Below are positions 1-8,792 of a stretch of DNA of 42,892 bases, one piece after another. Source of the DNA: Belliella filtrata. Its GTDB lineage: Bacteria; Bacteroidota; Bacteroidia; Cytophagales; Cyclobacteriaceae. The DNA lies in NCBI RefSeq assembly GCF_022549775.1, contig NZ_JAKZGP010000046.1, positions 1-42,892 on the forward strand. Direction: 5' to 3'. Below the pieces are notes generated by a model. That model made no database searches. It was not told the DNA's origin and was given only the letters and a program-made list of their open reading frames with translations. Made by a program: the position numbers and the translations under genes. Every line of letters starts with the position of its first letter. Positions within the stretch are counted from its first letter, which is position 1.

Positions 1-106
1 TTAGTCTACAAAACTCGGGAAGTTGAAAGACCAGGTAGAAAGCTACCCAGGCTCAAAAAGCCAAAAAAACCTCATTATATGAATTATAAACCAATTTAAT
101 CCTTAA

Positions 107-124
107 CTAAACGACATTGAATCA
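107..124 (+). repeat. 18-bp dispersed repeat, left copy
   Basis: Exact copy of 42563-42580; lies 15 bp before a terminator palindrome. Confidence 0.55.
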
Positions 125-138
125 AAAACCTTTAATAC

Positions 139-172
139 TAAAAAAAGCCTTAGATATCTAAGGCTTTTTTTA
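139..172. terminator. bidirectional intrinsic terminator downstream of the dipeptidase
   Basis: A perfect 34-base palindrome whose arms carry GCCTTAGA/TCTAAGGC flanked by A-run and T-run. Folded, it gives a stem followed by U residues on either strand. It lies 21 bp beyond the stop of the minus-strand dipeptidase and could also stop transcription entering from the left. Confidence 0.85.
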
Positions 173-192
173 AGACTCATCGTTATCTTATG

Positions 193-1431
193 CTATTTTG
201 CTACAGCTTCGATTGATTTCCAAACCCTGAAGAAATTCTTGCTACATATTTTCTCAATATCTTCTTTCGAATATCCAAGCTTCAATAGTTCAGCGATCAG
301 ATTTGGATACATTGATGCATCTTTCAGTCCTTCCGGAAGCGTATCACCTACTCCATCAAAGTCTGATCCCAATCCTACATAATCAACTCCAACAAGCTTT
401 ACTACATAATCTATGTGTTCTGCTACCTTCGACACATGTACAGAAGGTCTATTGTCAGCCATATATTTTTCGATATAAGCTTGCGCAGCTGTATCTCTTC
501 TAGTAAGGCCTTGCTCTTCAAGCCACGCTGTAACATGCGCTCTATTGGCTGTATTTTTATCAGAGAATGCTTGATCTACAAAACTACCTCCAAAAGTAAT
601 CATGACTAAACCGTCCTTCTCTGCTATTTTCTTGATGATATCGTCTGAAACGTTTCTTTCAAAACCTGGTGTGAAATTTCTTGCAGAGCTGTGAGTAGCT
701 ACAATCGGTGCTTTACTATGTTCAGCCACATCAAAAAATGTCTTATCTGTGATGTGAGACACATCTATAATCATACCCAGTCTATTCATCTCTGCGACCA
801 CTTCTTTACCAAATTCACTCAATCCTCCATGAGTTTCCGCATCATCATATGAAGAATCACCTACCAGGTTATCTTTTCCATGTGTAAGTGTCATGTATCG
901 GATTCCTTTGTTGTAGAAATACTCCACATTATTGATATCATCCTCGATTGCAGCTGCATTCTCTATACCCATAGGGAGTGATAAAAGTCCATTCTTGAAA
1001 TTATTTTCTATATCTTCTACAGATTTGGCTAATGCTAACTTATCAGGCCAGGTCGTAGCCATTCTTTCTACCATCATTATTAAGGTATCAGCCAAAGCTT
1101 TTGCTCCTCCTCGCTCCTGATAGCCAGCTGGAATATAGATTGCCATAAATGGTGCGTCCATTCCGCCTTCTTTAGCTCTTACATAATCAATATTTCCAGA
1201 TTCTTGCCTGTTTATAAAATCATACACATCCCCATTCATGGTGTTCCCAAGATTATACATCCGAAAAGGCAAATCCATGTGACCATCCACTATAATGGTA
1301 CTTTGGGCAATCTCTTTTGCCACCTCTAGTCTTTCTTCATCACTGAGTTGAGTATAATCGACCTCTTGAGGTTCTTCACTACATGCCAAAGCCAATGTGG
1401 CTCCTAGAGCGATTGATAGAATTTTCTTCAT
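193..1431 (-). CDS. membrane dipeptidase (peptidase family M19), lipoprotein
   Basis: Predicted zinc dipeptidase of the renal dipeptidase family, which hydrolyses dipeptides, including ones with a D-residue. The metal ligands expected for the family are visible: HMD at residues 51-53, Glu157 in GIENAA, His226 in DVSHITD and His247 in ATHSSAR. The N-terminus MKKILSIALG is a short lipoprotein signal ending in LALAC (Cys17), followed by acidic residues (SEEPQE), so the mature enzyme is probably anchored in the envelope facing the periplasm or outside. Length (412 aa) is normal for bacterial M19 enzymes. It is a single gene, divergent from the propeller lipoprotein at 1612, with its own terminator. 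Family assignment is firm; the physiological substrate is not known. Confidence 0.93.
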   Translation of the reverse strand: MKKILSIALGATLALACSEEPQEVDYTQLSDEERLEVAKEIAQSTIIVDGHMDLPFRMYNLGNTMNGDVYDFINRQESGNIDYVRAKEGGMDAPFMAIYIPAGYQERGGAKALADTLIMMVERMATTWPDKLALAKSVEDIENNFKNGLLSLPMGIENAAAIEDDINNVEYFYNKGIRYMTLTHGKDNLVGDSSYDDAETHGGLSEFGKEVVAEMNRLGMIIDVSHITDKTFFDVAEHSKAPIVATHSSARNFTPGFERNVSDDIIKKIAEKDGLVMITFGGSFVDQAFSDKNTANRAHVTAWLEEQGLTRRDTAAQAYIEKYMADNRPSVHVSKVAEHIDYVVKLVGVDYVGLGSDFDGVGDTLPEGLKDASMYPNLIAELLKLGYSKEDIEKICSKNFFRVWKSIEAVAK

Positions 1432-1611
1432 GTTGATAAATTTTTATAGATTATCAATTTAATGAATATTCAAAATATCAAAACCTTAAGATTTATAAAC
1501 GGTTATATTTATGGTATAAAACAACTAAAATCAAATACACGGTCAAAATACTGACCAACAACTGAAATAAACTAAACAAATCTTACCTAAATCACCAAAA
1601 CACAAACCAAC

Positions 1612-2496
1612 ATGAAAAAAAATGCAATCACCTATTTGTCTCTTTTTGCTTTGATGACCTTCTGGGCATGCAGTGGAGGATCAGTAGAAACAGTCAAAGA
1701 AGATACTAATGAGAACGAACTTGAAGAGATTTCACCCTCTCTCACCCTACTTTGGAAAACTGACGACGTATTAACCACCAATGAATCTACACTGTATGAT
1801 GAAAAAAGTGGAAAAATATATGTTTCAAATATTGACGGTAGTCCAAATGAGAAGGATGGAAAAGGATTCATTAGCATCATTGATAAAGAAGGTAATGTCG
1901 TTGAAAAGGACTGGATCACTGGAATAGATGCTCCAAAAGGAATGGGAATCAGTAATGGCAAGCTTTATGTTACTAATATTGATGAAATCGTAGAAATAGA
2001 TATTGAAGAAGCCAAGATTCTCAATAGACATAAGGTCGAAGGAGCCAAGTTTCTCAATGACATTGACGTACATAATGATAAAATCTACTTCTCTGATATG
2101 GAGAACGGCAAAATTCATTATTTACTCAATGGAGAAATTTTCGATTTTGCCACAGGTCAAGCAAATATCAATGGTCTAAGAGTGTCTCCTGACGGAACAT
2201 TGTATGGTCTAGATGGTAAAGGACTGAAAAAGTACGATGAAGACGGTGAGTTCGAAATGATCAATGATGTGGTAACTGGCGGAGATGGACTGATCATTAT
2301 TGATGACCATACATTCATTGCTAGTAGATGGCAAGGAGAAATCTATCTTATCAGAGACGGTAAAGAGACACTCATCTTAGATACGAAAAGCGAAGAATCC
2401 AATACTGCTGATATAGATTATATCCCTGAAGAAAATATTCTTTTGGTACCTACGTTCTTCAAAAATAAGGTCGTTGCCTACCAATTATCCTATTAA
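1612..2496 (+). CDS. SMP-30/gluconolactonase-like beta-propeller lipoprotein
   Basis: A 294-residue protein with a lipoprotein signal ending at FWAC (Cys20), then an acidic low-complexity linker, then repeated short beta-rich units of the type GKIYVSN, GKLYVTN, DKIYFSD and GTLYGLD. These are typical blades of a six-bladed SMP-30/NHL-like propeller. The repeats are clear; no catalytic assignment can be made, since acidic metal ligands of true gluconolactonases cannot be identified with confidence. It is an envelope-anchored protein of unknown ligand. It is divergent from the M19 dipeptidase (180 bp between starts) and stands upstream of the desaturase without an obvious strong terminator between them. 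Confidence 0.75.
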   Translation: MKKNAITYLSLFALMTFWACSGGSVETVKEDTNENELEEISPSLTLLWKTDDVLTTNESTLYDEKSGKIYVSNIDGSPNEKDGKGFISIIDKEGNVVEKDWITGIDAPKGMGISNGKLYVTNIDEIVEIDIEEAKILNRHKVEGAKFLNDIDVHNDKIYFSDMENGKIHYLLNGEIFDFATGQANINGLRVSPDGTLYGLDGKGLKKYDEDGEFEMINDVVTGGDGLIIIDDHTFIASRWQGEIYLIRDGKETLILDTKSEESNTADIDYIPEENILLVPTFFKNKVVAYQLSY

Positions 2497-2531
2497 TCAG
2501 GAAACTCAAATTAGAAATCTGGTTTTCCTTA

Positions 2532-2561
2532 TTTCAAATCAGTAGAATGTCCGTATCTTTA
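2532..2561 (+). promoter_or_regulatory. candidate Bacteroidota sigma-A promoter of the desaturase
   Basis: TTTC, 18 bases, then TATCTTTA. This is close to the TTTG / TAnnTTTG boxes described for Bacteroidota, each with one mismatch, about 65-95 bp before the ATG. Seen by eye only, with no promoter model run. Confidence 0.35.
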
Positions 2562-2624
2562 TAGGGGATTTCTCATTGGCAAAGTGTTAATGCATTGTAT
2601 TGTCAAAGGAAAACAAGATTTACT

Positions 2625-3626
2625 ATGAACAAGTCAGAACATATCAATTACGAATTAGAAAAAAACTTAGAAGTTATCAGTCAACTTGATGACTTTGTTG
2701 GGCATGCTGTGGACAATACTCTGGTAGATCCGGATGAATGTTGGCAGCCCACTGACTTCTTGCCAGATATGAGTGCTCCTGATGCGTTTGATCAAGTCAA
2801 ATTGCTTCAAGAAAGAGCTGCTGGCATCCCAGATACGATCATCACTTCTCTTATCGGAAATATGATCACAGAAGAGGCTTTGCCTAGCTACCAGACCTAC
2901 TTCAACTTACTAGAAGGCATCAATCCAGAAGGCAACCTTCTAAGCCCTTCAGGCTGGGTAAGATGGTCAAAGGCTTGGACTGCTGAAGAAAACAGACACG
3001 GTGACCTGCTCAACAAATACCTTTACTTATCGGCACGAGCTGATATGAAAAAAGTAGAGCAAACTATCCACAGACTGATATACAATGGTTTTGATCCGAA
3101 ATCAGAAAAAGATCCGTATCAGGCAATTATCTACACTTCATTCCAAGAAAGAGCTACTAAGATATCTCACGTAAATACAGGTAAACTTGCTGATAAGGCT
3201 GGTGATGATGTATTGTCAAGAATCTGTAAAACGATAGCAGGTGACGAAGCAAGGCACGAGAAAGCATACAAATCTTTCATGTCTGAAATATTCAATATCG
3301 ATCCAAATGGGGCGATACTGGCATTTGAAAAAATGATGCGTAAGCAGATCGTAATGCCAGCTGTTCTTATGGGCAAAGGAGGACCTAACCCTACTTTGTT
3401 TGATCAGTTCTCAGCTATTACTCAAAAGATCGGTGTTTACACAGGCTGGGATTATGCAAGAATCATTGACCATTTGGTGAAGCTGTGGAAGATTGAATCC
3501 CTCACAGGACTTAACGACATGGCTGCCAAAGCACAGGATTACCTTTCAAACCTTTCAGACAGATACATGAGATTGGCAGATAGAATGAAAGCACCAGATG
3601 AAATTCAGTTGGCTTGGCTTAAATAA
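2625..3626 (+). CDS. acyl-ACP desaturase (ferritin-like di-iron, FA_desaturase_2)
   Basis: Soluble stearoyl-ACP-type desaturase, which introduces a cis double bond into acyl-ACP using a di-iron centre and O2. Both ExxH iron-binding motifs are present: EENRHGD (E122, H125) and DEARHEKAY (E208, H211), counting from the chosen start. Conserved WTAEENRHG and a YTSFQERATKISH block also fit the family. The reading frame is open upstream to a TTG at 2595, but the ATG at 2625 (MNKSEHINYELEKN) gives a normal 333-residue protein that starts right before the first conserved helix. A candidate Bacteroidota promoter lies just upstream. The exact double-bond position and chain length cannot be told. Confidence 0.93.
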   Translation: MNKSEHINYELEKNLEVISQLDDFVGHAVDNTLVDPDECWQPTDFLPDMSAPDAFDQVKLLQERAAGIPDTIITSLIGNMITEEALPSYQTYFNLLEGINPEGNLLSPSGWVRWSKAWTAEENRHGDLLNKYLYLSARADMKKVEQTIHRLIYNGFDPKSEKDPYQAIIYTSFQERATKISHVNTGKLADKAGDDVLSRICKTIAGDEARHEKAYKSFMSEIFNIDPNGAILAFEKMMRKQIVMPAVLMGKGGPNPTLFDQFSAITQKIGVYTGWDYARIIDHLVKLWKIESLTGLNDMAAKAQDYLSNLSDRYMRLADRMKAPDEIQLAWLK

Positions 3627-3661
3627 CCTCTAAGCTTACTCAAGATACATATCAATATCGA

Positions 3662-3696
3662 TAAAATACCGGTGAATCTCATCGGTATTTTTTTTG
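3662..3696 (+). terminator. intrinsic terminator of the desaturase gene
   Basis: AAATACCG and CGGTATTT form an 8-bp stem around a short loop, followed by a T-run, 36 bp after the desaturase stop codon. Confidence 0.8.
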
Positions 3697-3756
3697 TCCT
3701 TGAAGGAACAAAATGGCAAAATTTAGCATTACATGTATATACATTAATTACAAGCT

Positions 3757-4611
3757 ATGAGAACGATCAAAAACATACATGCTGCTTCATATCACCCAAT
3801 CGCTGACCTTATTACTTTCAACCCATTACCATCAGCAAAACTTTCCCAAATTGACCCATTCATATTCTTGAATCATCATGGTCACCAAACTTACCCTAAA
3901 AACAACCAGGGGCTGCCATTTGGCCCTCATCCTCACAGAGGAATGGAAACAGTGACATTTATCCTTGAAGGCGATATCATGCACAAAGATTCTGGTGGAC
4001 ATGAGTCAGTGATCGAAGCTGGAGGCATACAATGGATGACCGCAGGGAGCGGATTGATACATGCTGAAGTAAGTTCTGATAAATTCAAAAAAGAAGGTGG
4101 TGACTTGGAGATTTTGCAACTGTGGGTCAACCTTCCAGCAAAGCATAAAATGACCAAGCCAAGGTATTTGGGTCTTCAAAAAGATGAAATTACAAACTTC
4201 AAACTCGACGAAGGCAAAATTAATGTGCAGCTGATAGCTGGTGAATGGGAAGAGAAAAAAGGTTCGTTCAAAACACTATCTCCCATTACCATGAGTACCA
4301 TACACATGAATGCTGGTGGAAGATTTACCAAAAATATCCCCCAAGATGAAAACATCTTTTTCTATGTTGTGAAAGGCTCAGTCAAGGTAAATGGAGAAGT
4401 TATAACTTATAGAAATCTCGTAGAATTCAATCAAGACGGGGACTCTTTGACTGTAGAGGCTTCAGAAGACGCCATCATCATCCTTGGCCATGCCTTACCA
4501 CTCAATGAGCCAATGGTAGCACAAGGACCATTTGTGATGAACACACAGCAAGAGATCATGCAGGCATATCAAGATTACCAAGCTGGGAAATTCGGTACTT
4601 GGAATCACTAA
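3757..4611 (+). CDS. pirin family cupin protein
   Basis: Bicupin of the pirin family (YhhW-like; some members are quercetin 2,3-dioxygenases, others stress or redox proteins). The N-terminal cupin shows the family metal-site motif HPHRGMETVTF, then the DSGG region and MTAGSGLIHAE, supplying the expected three His and one Glu ligands. The C-terminal cupin (residues about 170-270) is degenerate as usual. Length of 284 aa is normal for the family. It is cytosolic, with no signal sequence. It stands alone between terminators at 3662-3696 and 4650-4688. Substrate is unknown. Confidence 0.9.
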   Translation: MRTIKNIHAASYHPIADLITFNPLPSAKLSQIDPFIFLNHHGHQTYPKNNQGLPFGPHPHRGMETVTFILEGDIMHKDSGGHESVIEAGGIQWMTAGSGLIHAEVSSDKFKKEGGDLEILQLWVNLPAKHKMTKPRYLGLQKDEITNFKLDEGKINVQLIAGEWEEKKGSFKTLSPITMSTIHMNAGGRFTKNIPQDENIFFYVVKGSVKVNGEVITYRNLVEFNQDGDSLTVEASEDAIIILGHALPLNEPMVAQGPFVMNTQQEIMQAYQDYQAGKFGTWNH

Positions 4612-4649
4612 TTGTAATTTCAAGTGAATCAGTGAAGCTTAAAAAAATG

Positions 4650-4688
4650 AAAACCATTGAAGATTAATCATGCTTCAATGGTTTTATT
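4650..4688. terminator. bidirectional terminator between pirin and the DUF2520 gene
   Basis: AAAACCATTGAAG and CTTCAATGGTTTT form a perfect 13-bp stem around a short loop, with A/T runs on both sides. It sits between two convergent genes and can serve both. Confidence 0.85.
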
Positions 4689-4751
4689 ATTTTTAGTATG
4701 AGCAATATCTTCCATACCTACAAAGACAAGATTTGAAGCAAATATGCTTCA

Positions 4752-5528
4752 TCAATTCACATCAATGATATCCTGAGAAATCAGCCGATATATTTCAGCT
4801 ACTTGCTCGTTGTAATTCAAGAATTGAAAATGATTATCAAGGGTACTATAATCTCCGCGGATTGCGGGGCCAGTTTGAGCGCGTTTTGCCCCGATATCTA
4901 GGCTTTTGCTTATCGATTCAATAATAAGTGGTTTTAGCATTTCGAAATCCAACCCTTGCCTTCCCATGATCTCCTCAGATAGCCTAAGCATATGATTGGT
5001 GAAGTTACTAGCAAAAACAGCCGCTACATGGAGTGCCAATCTATCTTTGGACTTGACTACATAAACTTGGTTTGACAAGCTTTTGGCTACTTTTTTTAAA
5101 TGTTGTAATGTTTCCTGATCTTCGGATTCCACTAGAAATGGCACATCATCAAAATCTATTTCTCTACCTTTGGAAAAAGTCTGTAATGGATAAAGGATAC
5201 CAGTATAGGATGCTGAGCTATATCCCAATATACTCAATGGAATAGTGCCAGAAGTATGGACTAAAATACTATCCTCAGGCAAAATGATCTCATCGGCAAT
5301 CTCCGAAATAGCACTATCACTTACTGCCAAAATAAAAAGCCTTGCCTCACTTTCCGAAAAATCAAGATCATCTTTGGCTTCAGCTACATACACTTTGTCA
5401 CAGACTTTGGATGCAGCCAATATATCTCTGCCATATACTTCAGTGACAGTATGTCCAGCTTGCTCAAGTGCAGGTACCAAGTGGGTAGCCACATTTCCAG
5501 TACCAAGCACAGCTATCTTATAGTTCAT
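4752..5528 (-). CDS. Rossmann-fold/DUF2520 domain protein
   Basis: A 258-residue predicted NAD(P)-binding protein. The N-terminus MNYKIAVLGTGNVATHL carries the GxGxxA/G nucleotide-binding loop, as in the F420-dependent NADP reductase/ProC-like fold. The C-terminal half, with HVAAVFASNFTNHML and the following helices, is typical of DUF2520, which resembles 6-phosphogluconate dehydrogenase-type dimerisation domains. The substrate is not known. It begins 26 bp after ccmF on the same strand, so it is probably the last gene of the cytochrome maturation transcript. That link looks like genomic convenience rather than shared function. Confidence 0.85.
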   Translation of the reverse strand: MNYKIAVLGTGNVATHLVPALEQAGHTVTEVYGRDILAASKVCDKVYVAEAKDDLDFSESEARLFILAVSDSAISEIADEIILPEDSILVHTSGTIPLSILGYSSASYTGILYPLQTFSKGREIDFDDVPFLVESEDQETLQHLKKVAKSLSNQVYVVKSKDRLALHVAAVFASNFTNHMLRLSEEIMGRQGLDFEMLKPLIIESISKSLDIGAKRAQTGPAIRGDYSTLDNHFQFLNYNEQVAEIYRLISQDIIDVN

Positions 5529-5554
5529 CCTGAAAGATAAAGAATATAACTTTA

Positions 5555-8083
5555 CTATTCCACTCCCTTATCTCGCATCTTCGAAAACTCATCATACCTT
5601 CTGTATATCGCTACACAGAACCCTATCAGCATGATAATGGTACCTGCCCACAAGATATTGATTTGTGGCTTCACCATTGCCTTTAGTACTACATAATCTT
5701 TTTGCGTCCTGTTGACTGTAAAGATGAACTTGTTCTCTTCGGGTACGATATTGGTTAGTTCTACCTTTACACCAAGCTCATGATCAATCACTGGAATTCT
5801 TCCAACTTGATTATTTCTAATGATAAATACTGGCTCAAGGACTTTCTCTACATCATAATCTTGCACAACAAGCCTCGCCTTCACTGCTACATCTCCATCA
5901 AAAAGCTGCATGCCATCCAGTTCTGTAACCACATCTGCACTTTCTAACTTGGTAACCATGTCTGAGATGTGGACCATCTCCCCTGGAGACACTTCGTAAG
6001 TTTCATCTTCTCTCCATTCTGGATCTTCGAGATCACTTATTACCGACACGAAAGTGTAGAGATCTTTATCAATAAATCTTCTCGAATCTGGTGATGAAAG
6101 CAATCCCATGGAAGAATTGTATTGCGCCATTGGACTCAGAGAAAACTTGAATTCATCATCTTGATAATAATCAATCTTGAAGTAATCATTTTCTTCCAAA
6201 ACGATATCTACAAACTCACCCTCTCTATAATAGGTCTTATCATTGACTACAATGTCTACCAAAGCTATTGCTTGATTGACTTGCTCCGTCGGTTTGAGAA
6301 GTTTAGCATTGACAAGCCCTGGTACGCCAACTACTTTCTTCTGTCTTCCTCTATAGATTGCTGTATATTCTTTGATTTGAGTAGGTTTATTGATCCATAG
6401 CAAGGCATGTTCCTTGTTCACTTCATCTTCGAAATCATTTCTATAGGTCAATCCTGACATGTTTTGAGAAATAACTTCAGAATATCCAGATGAAAACATC
6501 ACTCCGATCAAAATCATCCCTAAGCCAATATGAGCCAAAGAGCCTCCTGCAAGCTTGAATGTAGACTTTTTGAGCAACTTACTCAAGATTGTAGCATTGG
6601 CCACGATTGTAAATGTACCTGCCATAACCACAACCATATAGCTTAAGTTATATACCTTACCCAGCACAATAATACCAGCAGAAAGCAATACAGAAATGAC
6701 ATATGGAGTGACTAGTGTCTCTTTCAATGTCTTGGCATCCATCTTTTTCCACCAAAAAAACTGACCCACAGCTGTCAATAAAGCTAGGACAACGGCAAAC
6801 CACAACTGAAACTTGGTATAGAAACCTACTTGATCGGCTGGAGGTGCCATATTTGATATGCCTCCAAAACTTTCAACAATTGAATTCCAAACGGGTATTG
6901 ACGTCGGTAGGATTACTTGAAAAGCCATTAGCCCCAAGGTAGTAGCACCTATGAAAATCCAAAACTCTCTTGAATAGACTGAAGCTTCCTTCTCTGAAGT
7001 TGGTATATATTTCCAAGACCTTACGGCAAAGAAAATAGCCATTGCCAAAAAGAATAGCATGTATATCAACAATTGACCTGACAAACCCAAGTCAGTAAAA
7101 GAGTGAACAGACGAATCACCTAAGACTCCACTTCTTACCAAAAATGTAGCATAAAGCACAAGGATAAAAGAGGAAATTACGAGTACAATGGAGGTCTTCA
7201 GTGCTGTAGCACTTTTCTTGTATGTAATCATGGTGTGTATACCCGCCACCAATATCAACCATGGTACATAGACGGCATTCTCTACTGGATCCCAGTTCCA
7301 ATACCCACCAAAGTTTAAGGTAACATATGCCCAATAAGCACCCATAATGATTCCCATACCTAAAATCATGGCAGAGAATATAGCCCATGGCAAGGTAGGG
7401 CGAATCCATTCGGAATATCGCTTCGTAGCTAAGCCAGCCATAAGAAATGCAAATGGAACCAAAGTACTTGCATAACCCAAGAACAATGTCGGAGGATGAA
7501 TAACCATCCAAATGTTTTGTAGTAGCGGGTTCAACCCTGTCCCATCTTCTGGAACAAAATCAGGGTTGATCTGGAAGATCGGAGCCGAAACAGCATCTCG
7601 CAATAAAATAAATGGAGAACTACCAATCTTCAAATCTCCAATCACTACTCCCAATATCATAGAAACCAAAAAAGCTTGAACTAAAGCAAAAACTATCATT
7701 ACTGGACCTTCCCAAGCTTTATTGGTATGTATCACGACCAAGCCAAGTACGACATTCCAGAAGATCCAAAGGATAAATGCTCCTTCTTGTCCCTCCCAAA
7801 AACTAGAAATCATGTAGTGAACCGGTAGTGCAGAGGAAGAGTGAGAATAGGCATAAAAATACTCGAACCTGTGATTGTAAATTATTTCAAAAAGCGATAT
7901 TGCTATAGTCACCGAAGCTACGGAGTGAATGTAAAACATCACGCGACTAAAATTTCTCCAATTGGACTTCTCAAGCTCATTTGCTTGATAATATTTATAA
8001 TAAGAAAAGGCCGTCAGCACCGCACTTACAAAAGCAAGAATAGTGGCCATATGACCTAAATTACCCACAAAGGTATTCATCAT
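5555..8083 (-). CDS. ccmF: cytochrome c maturation heme lyase component CcmF/CcsA family
   Basis: Large polytopic membrane protein that hands heme from holo-CcmE to apocytochrome c. The WWD-type heme-handling motif is seen as FGGYWNWDPVENA at roughly residue 255-268, preceded by many transmembrane segments. A long periplasmic domain (roughly residues 550-790) precedes a final transmembrane segment (ILWAGTIIMLIGFCVAIY). At 842 aa it is longer than the approximately 650-residue enterobacterial CcmF, as expected for Bacteroidota forms. MM at the N-terminus leaves two possible starts, 8083 or 8080. It lies 19 bp after ccmE and 26 bp before the DUF2520 gene. Confidence 0.93.
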   Translation of the reverse strand: MMNTFVGNLGHMATILAFVSAVLTAFSYYKYYQANELEKSNWRNFSRVMFYIHSVASVTIAISLFEIIYNHRFEYFYAYSHSSSALPVHYMISSFWEGQEGAFILWIFWNVVLGLVVIHTNKAWEGPVMIVFALVQAFLVSMILGVVIGDLKIGSSPFILLRDAVSAPIFQINPDFVPEDGTGLNPLLQNIWMVIHPPTLFLGYASTLVPFAFLMAGLATKRYSEWIRPTLPWAIFSAMILGMGIIMGAYWAYVTLNFGGYWNWDPVENAVYVPWLILVAGIHTMITYKKSATALKTSIVLVISSFILVLYATFLVRSGVLGDSSVHSFTDLGLSGQLLIYMLFFLAMAIFFAVRSWKYIPTSEKEASVYSREFWIFIGATTLGLMAFQVILPTSIPVWNSIVESFGGISNMAPPADQVGFYTKFQLWFAVVLALLTAVGQFFWWKKMDAKTLKETLVTPYVISVLLSAGIIVLGKVYNLSYMVVVMAGTFTIVANATILSKLLKKSTFKLAGGSLAHIGLGMILIGVMFSSGYSEVISQNMSGLTYRNDFEDEVNKEHALLWINKPTQIKEYTAIYRGRQKKVVGVPGLVNAKLLKPTEQVNQAIALVDIVVNDKTYYREGEFVDIVLEENDYFKIDYYQDDEFKFSLSPMAQYNSSMGLLSSPDSRRFIDKDLYTFVSVISDLEDPEWREDETYEVSPGEMVHISDMVTKLESADVVTELDGMQLFDGDVAVKARLVVQDYDVEKVLEPVFIIRNNQVGRIPVIDHELGVKVELTNIVPEENKFIFTVNRTQKDYVVLKAMVKPQINILWAGTIIMLIGFCVAIYRRYDEFSKMRDKGVE

Positions 8084-8102
8084 AACTTCTAAATTTTCAA
8101 AT

Positions 8103-8519
8103 TTACATTCCCGCAGTGCTCACTTCATTTTCTTGATACTTGGAAGGACATTTCATCAAGATTTTGTCAGCCATGAATATCTCTTCATTCTTGTAGCCAC
8201 CTATCACGACTACTTGCTCTGATCTATGAAAATCAGCTGGTACAGGTTCATTGTAAAACACACGCTGTTCTGTACCATCATTGTCCACCATCAAAAAGTA
8301 AAAAGATGTCTTGTCTTCATTGACCTCAATTCCTTCTACATTTCCAGATTCACCTTTTTTAAGTTGACCTACTACGTGAATTGCTTTGTCTTCACCTTTG
8401 GCTTTCATTGCTTTAGCTGTGGCAAAGCTTTCGTATGTACTCGCATCACCTAGCATGGAGATGATGATCACTATGGCGATCGCAATGATCCCAAGGCCTA
8501 ATATATGTCCCTTTTTCAT
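8103..8519 (-). CDS. ccmE: cytochrome c maturation heme chaperone CcmE, Cys variant
   Basis: Periplasmic heme chaperone with one N-terminal anchor (residues about 5-23) and an OB-fold domain. The heme-attachment motif reads MKCPSKY: Cys124 replaces the classical His in HxxxY, with Tyr128 kept. This CxxxY form is known from archaea and some bacteria with a variant system I (established knowledge); the replacement itself is read directly here. The 138-residue length is normal. It sits between ccmD and ccmF on the minus strand. Confidence 0.93.
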   Translation of the reverse strand: MKKGHILGLGIIAIAIVIIISMLGDASTYESFATAKAMKAKGEDKAIHVVGQLKKGESGNVEGIEVNEDKTSFYFLMVDNDGTEQRVFYNEPVPADFHRSEQVVVIGGYKNEEIFMADKILMKCPSKYQENEVSTAGM

Positions 8520-8543
8520 AATGAAAATGTTCTTAATTTAAAC

Positions 8544-8792
8544 TTACTTCTCTTCTTGTACCAATTTCTCTAATCTCGCAACCCTTCGATCAGTACCAAT
8601 GATGTAAACCAAGATTCCTCCAAAAACAATCCCTATTATCCCAACCAATACATAAATTTTCCCTTCGGATCTCATCACATCAGCCATTTCTATGCTTGAG
8701 TTTTCATAATCTTCCTCCGTGATTGCTATTTTCTCCTGAGCCATACCTTGCAAGCTGACCAAGAAAAACAAGATTATTATTAACTTCTTCAT
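8544..8792 (-). CDS. ccmD: CcmD-like small membrane protein
   Basis: An 82-residue protein with an N-terminal signal/anchor (MKKLIIILFFLVSLQG), a short exported loop and a second hydrophobic segment (YVLVGIIGIVFGGILVYIIG), then a charged coil ending in RLEKLVQEEK. CcmD proteins are poorly conserved small membrane helpers that release holo-CcmE from CcmABC. The assignment rests mainly on position: its start overlaps the ccmC stop by 4 bp (ATGA) and ccmE follows. It is larger than enterobacterial CcmD because of the extra N-terminal segment. Confidence 0.75.
   Translation of the reverse strand: MKKLIIILFFLVSLQGMAQEKIAITEEDYENSSIEMADVMRSEGKIYVLVGIIGIVFGGILVYIIGTDRRVARLEKLVQEEK

Larger units (their letters stand above)
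1..192. other. left-edge intergenic region
   Basis: No coding region is supported here. It holds a strong palindromic terminator (139-172) and, at 107-124, the 18-mer ctaaacgacattgaatca that recurs exactly near the right end of the window at 42563-42580, again shortly before a terminator. Confidence 0.5.

Noticed and set aside
7116-7511. 131-codon frame inside ccmF, same strand, other frame
   Set aside because: It covers the conserved WWD region of CcmF in the correct frame; the alternative frame is a shadow.
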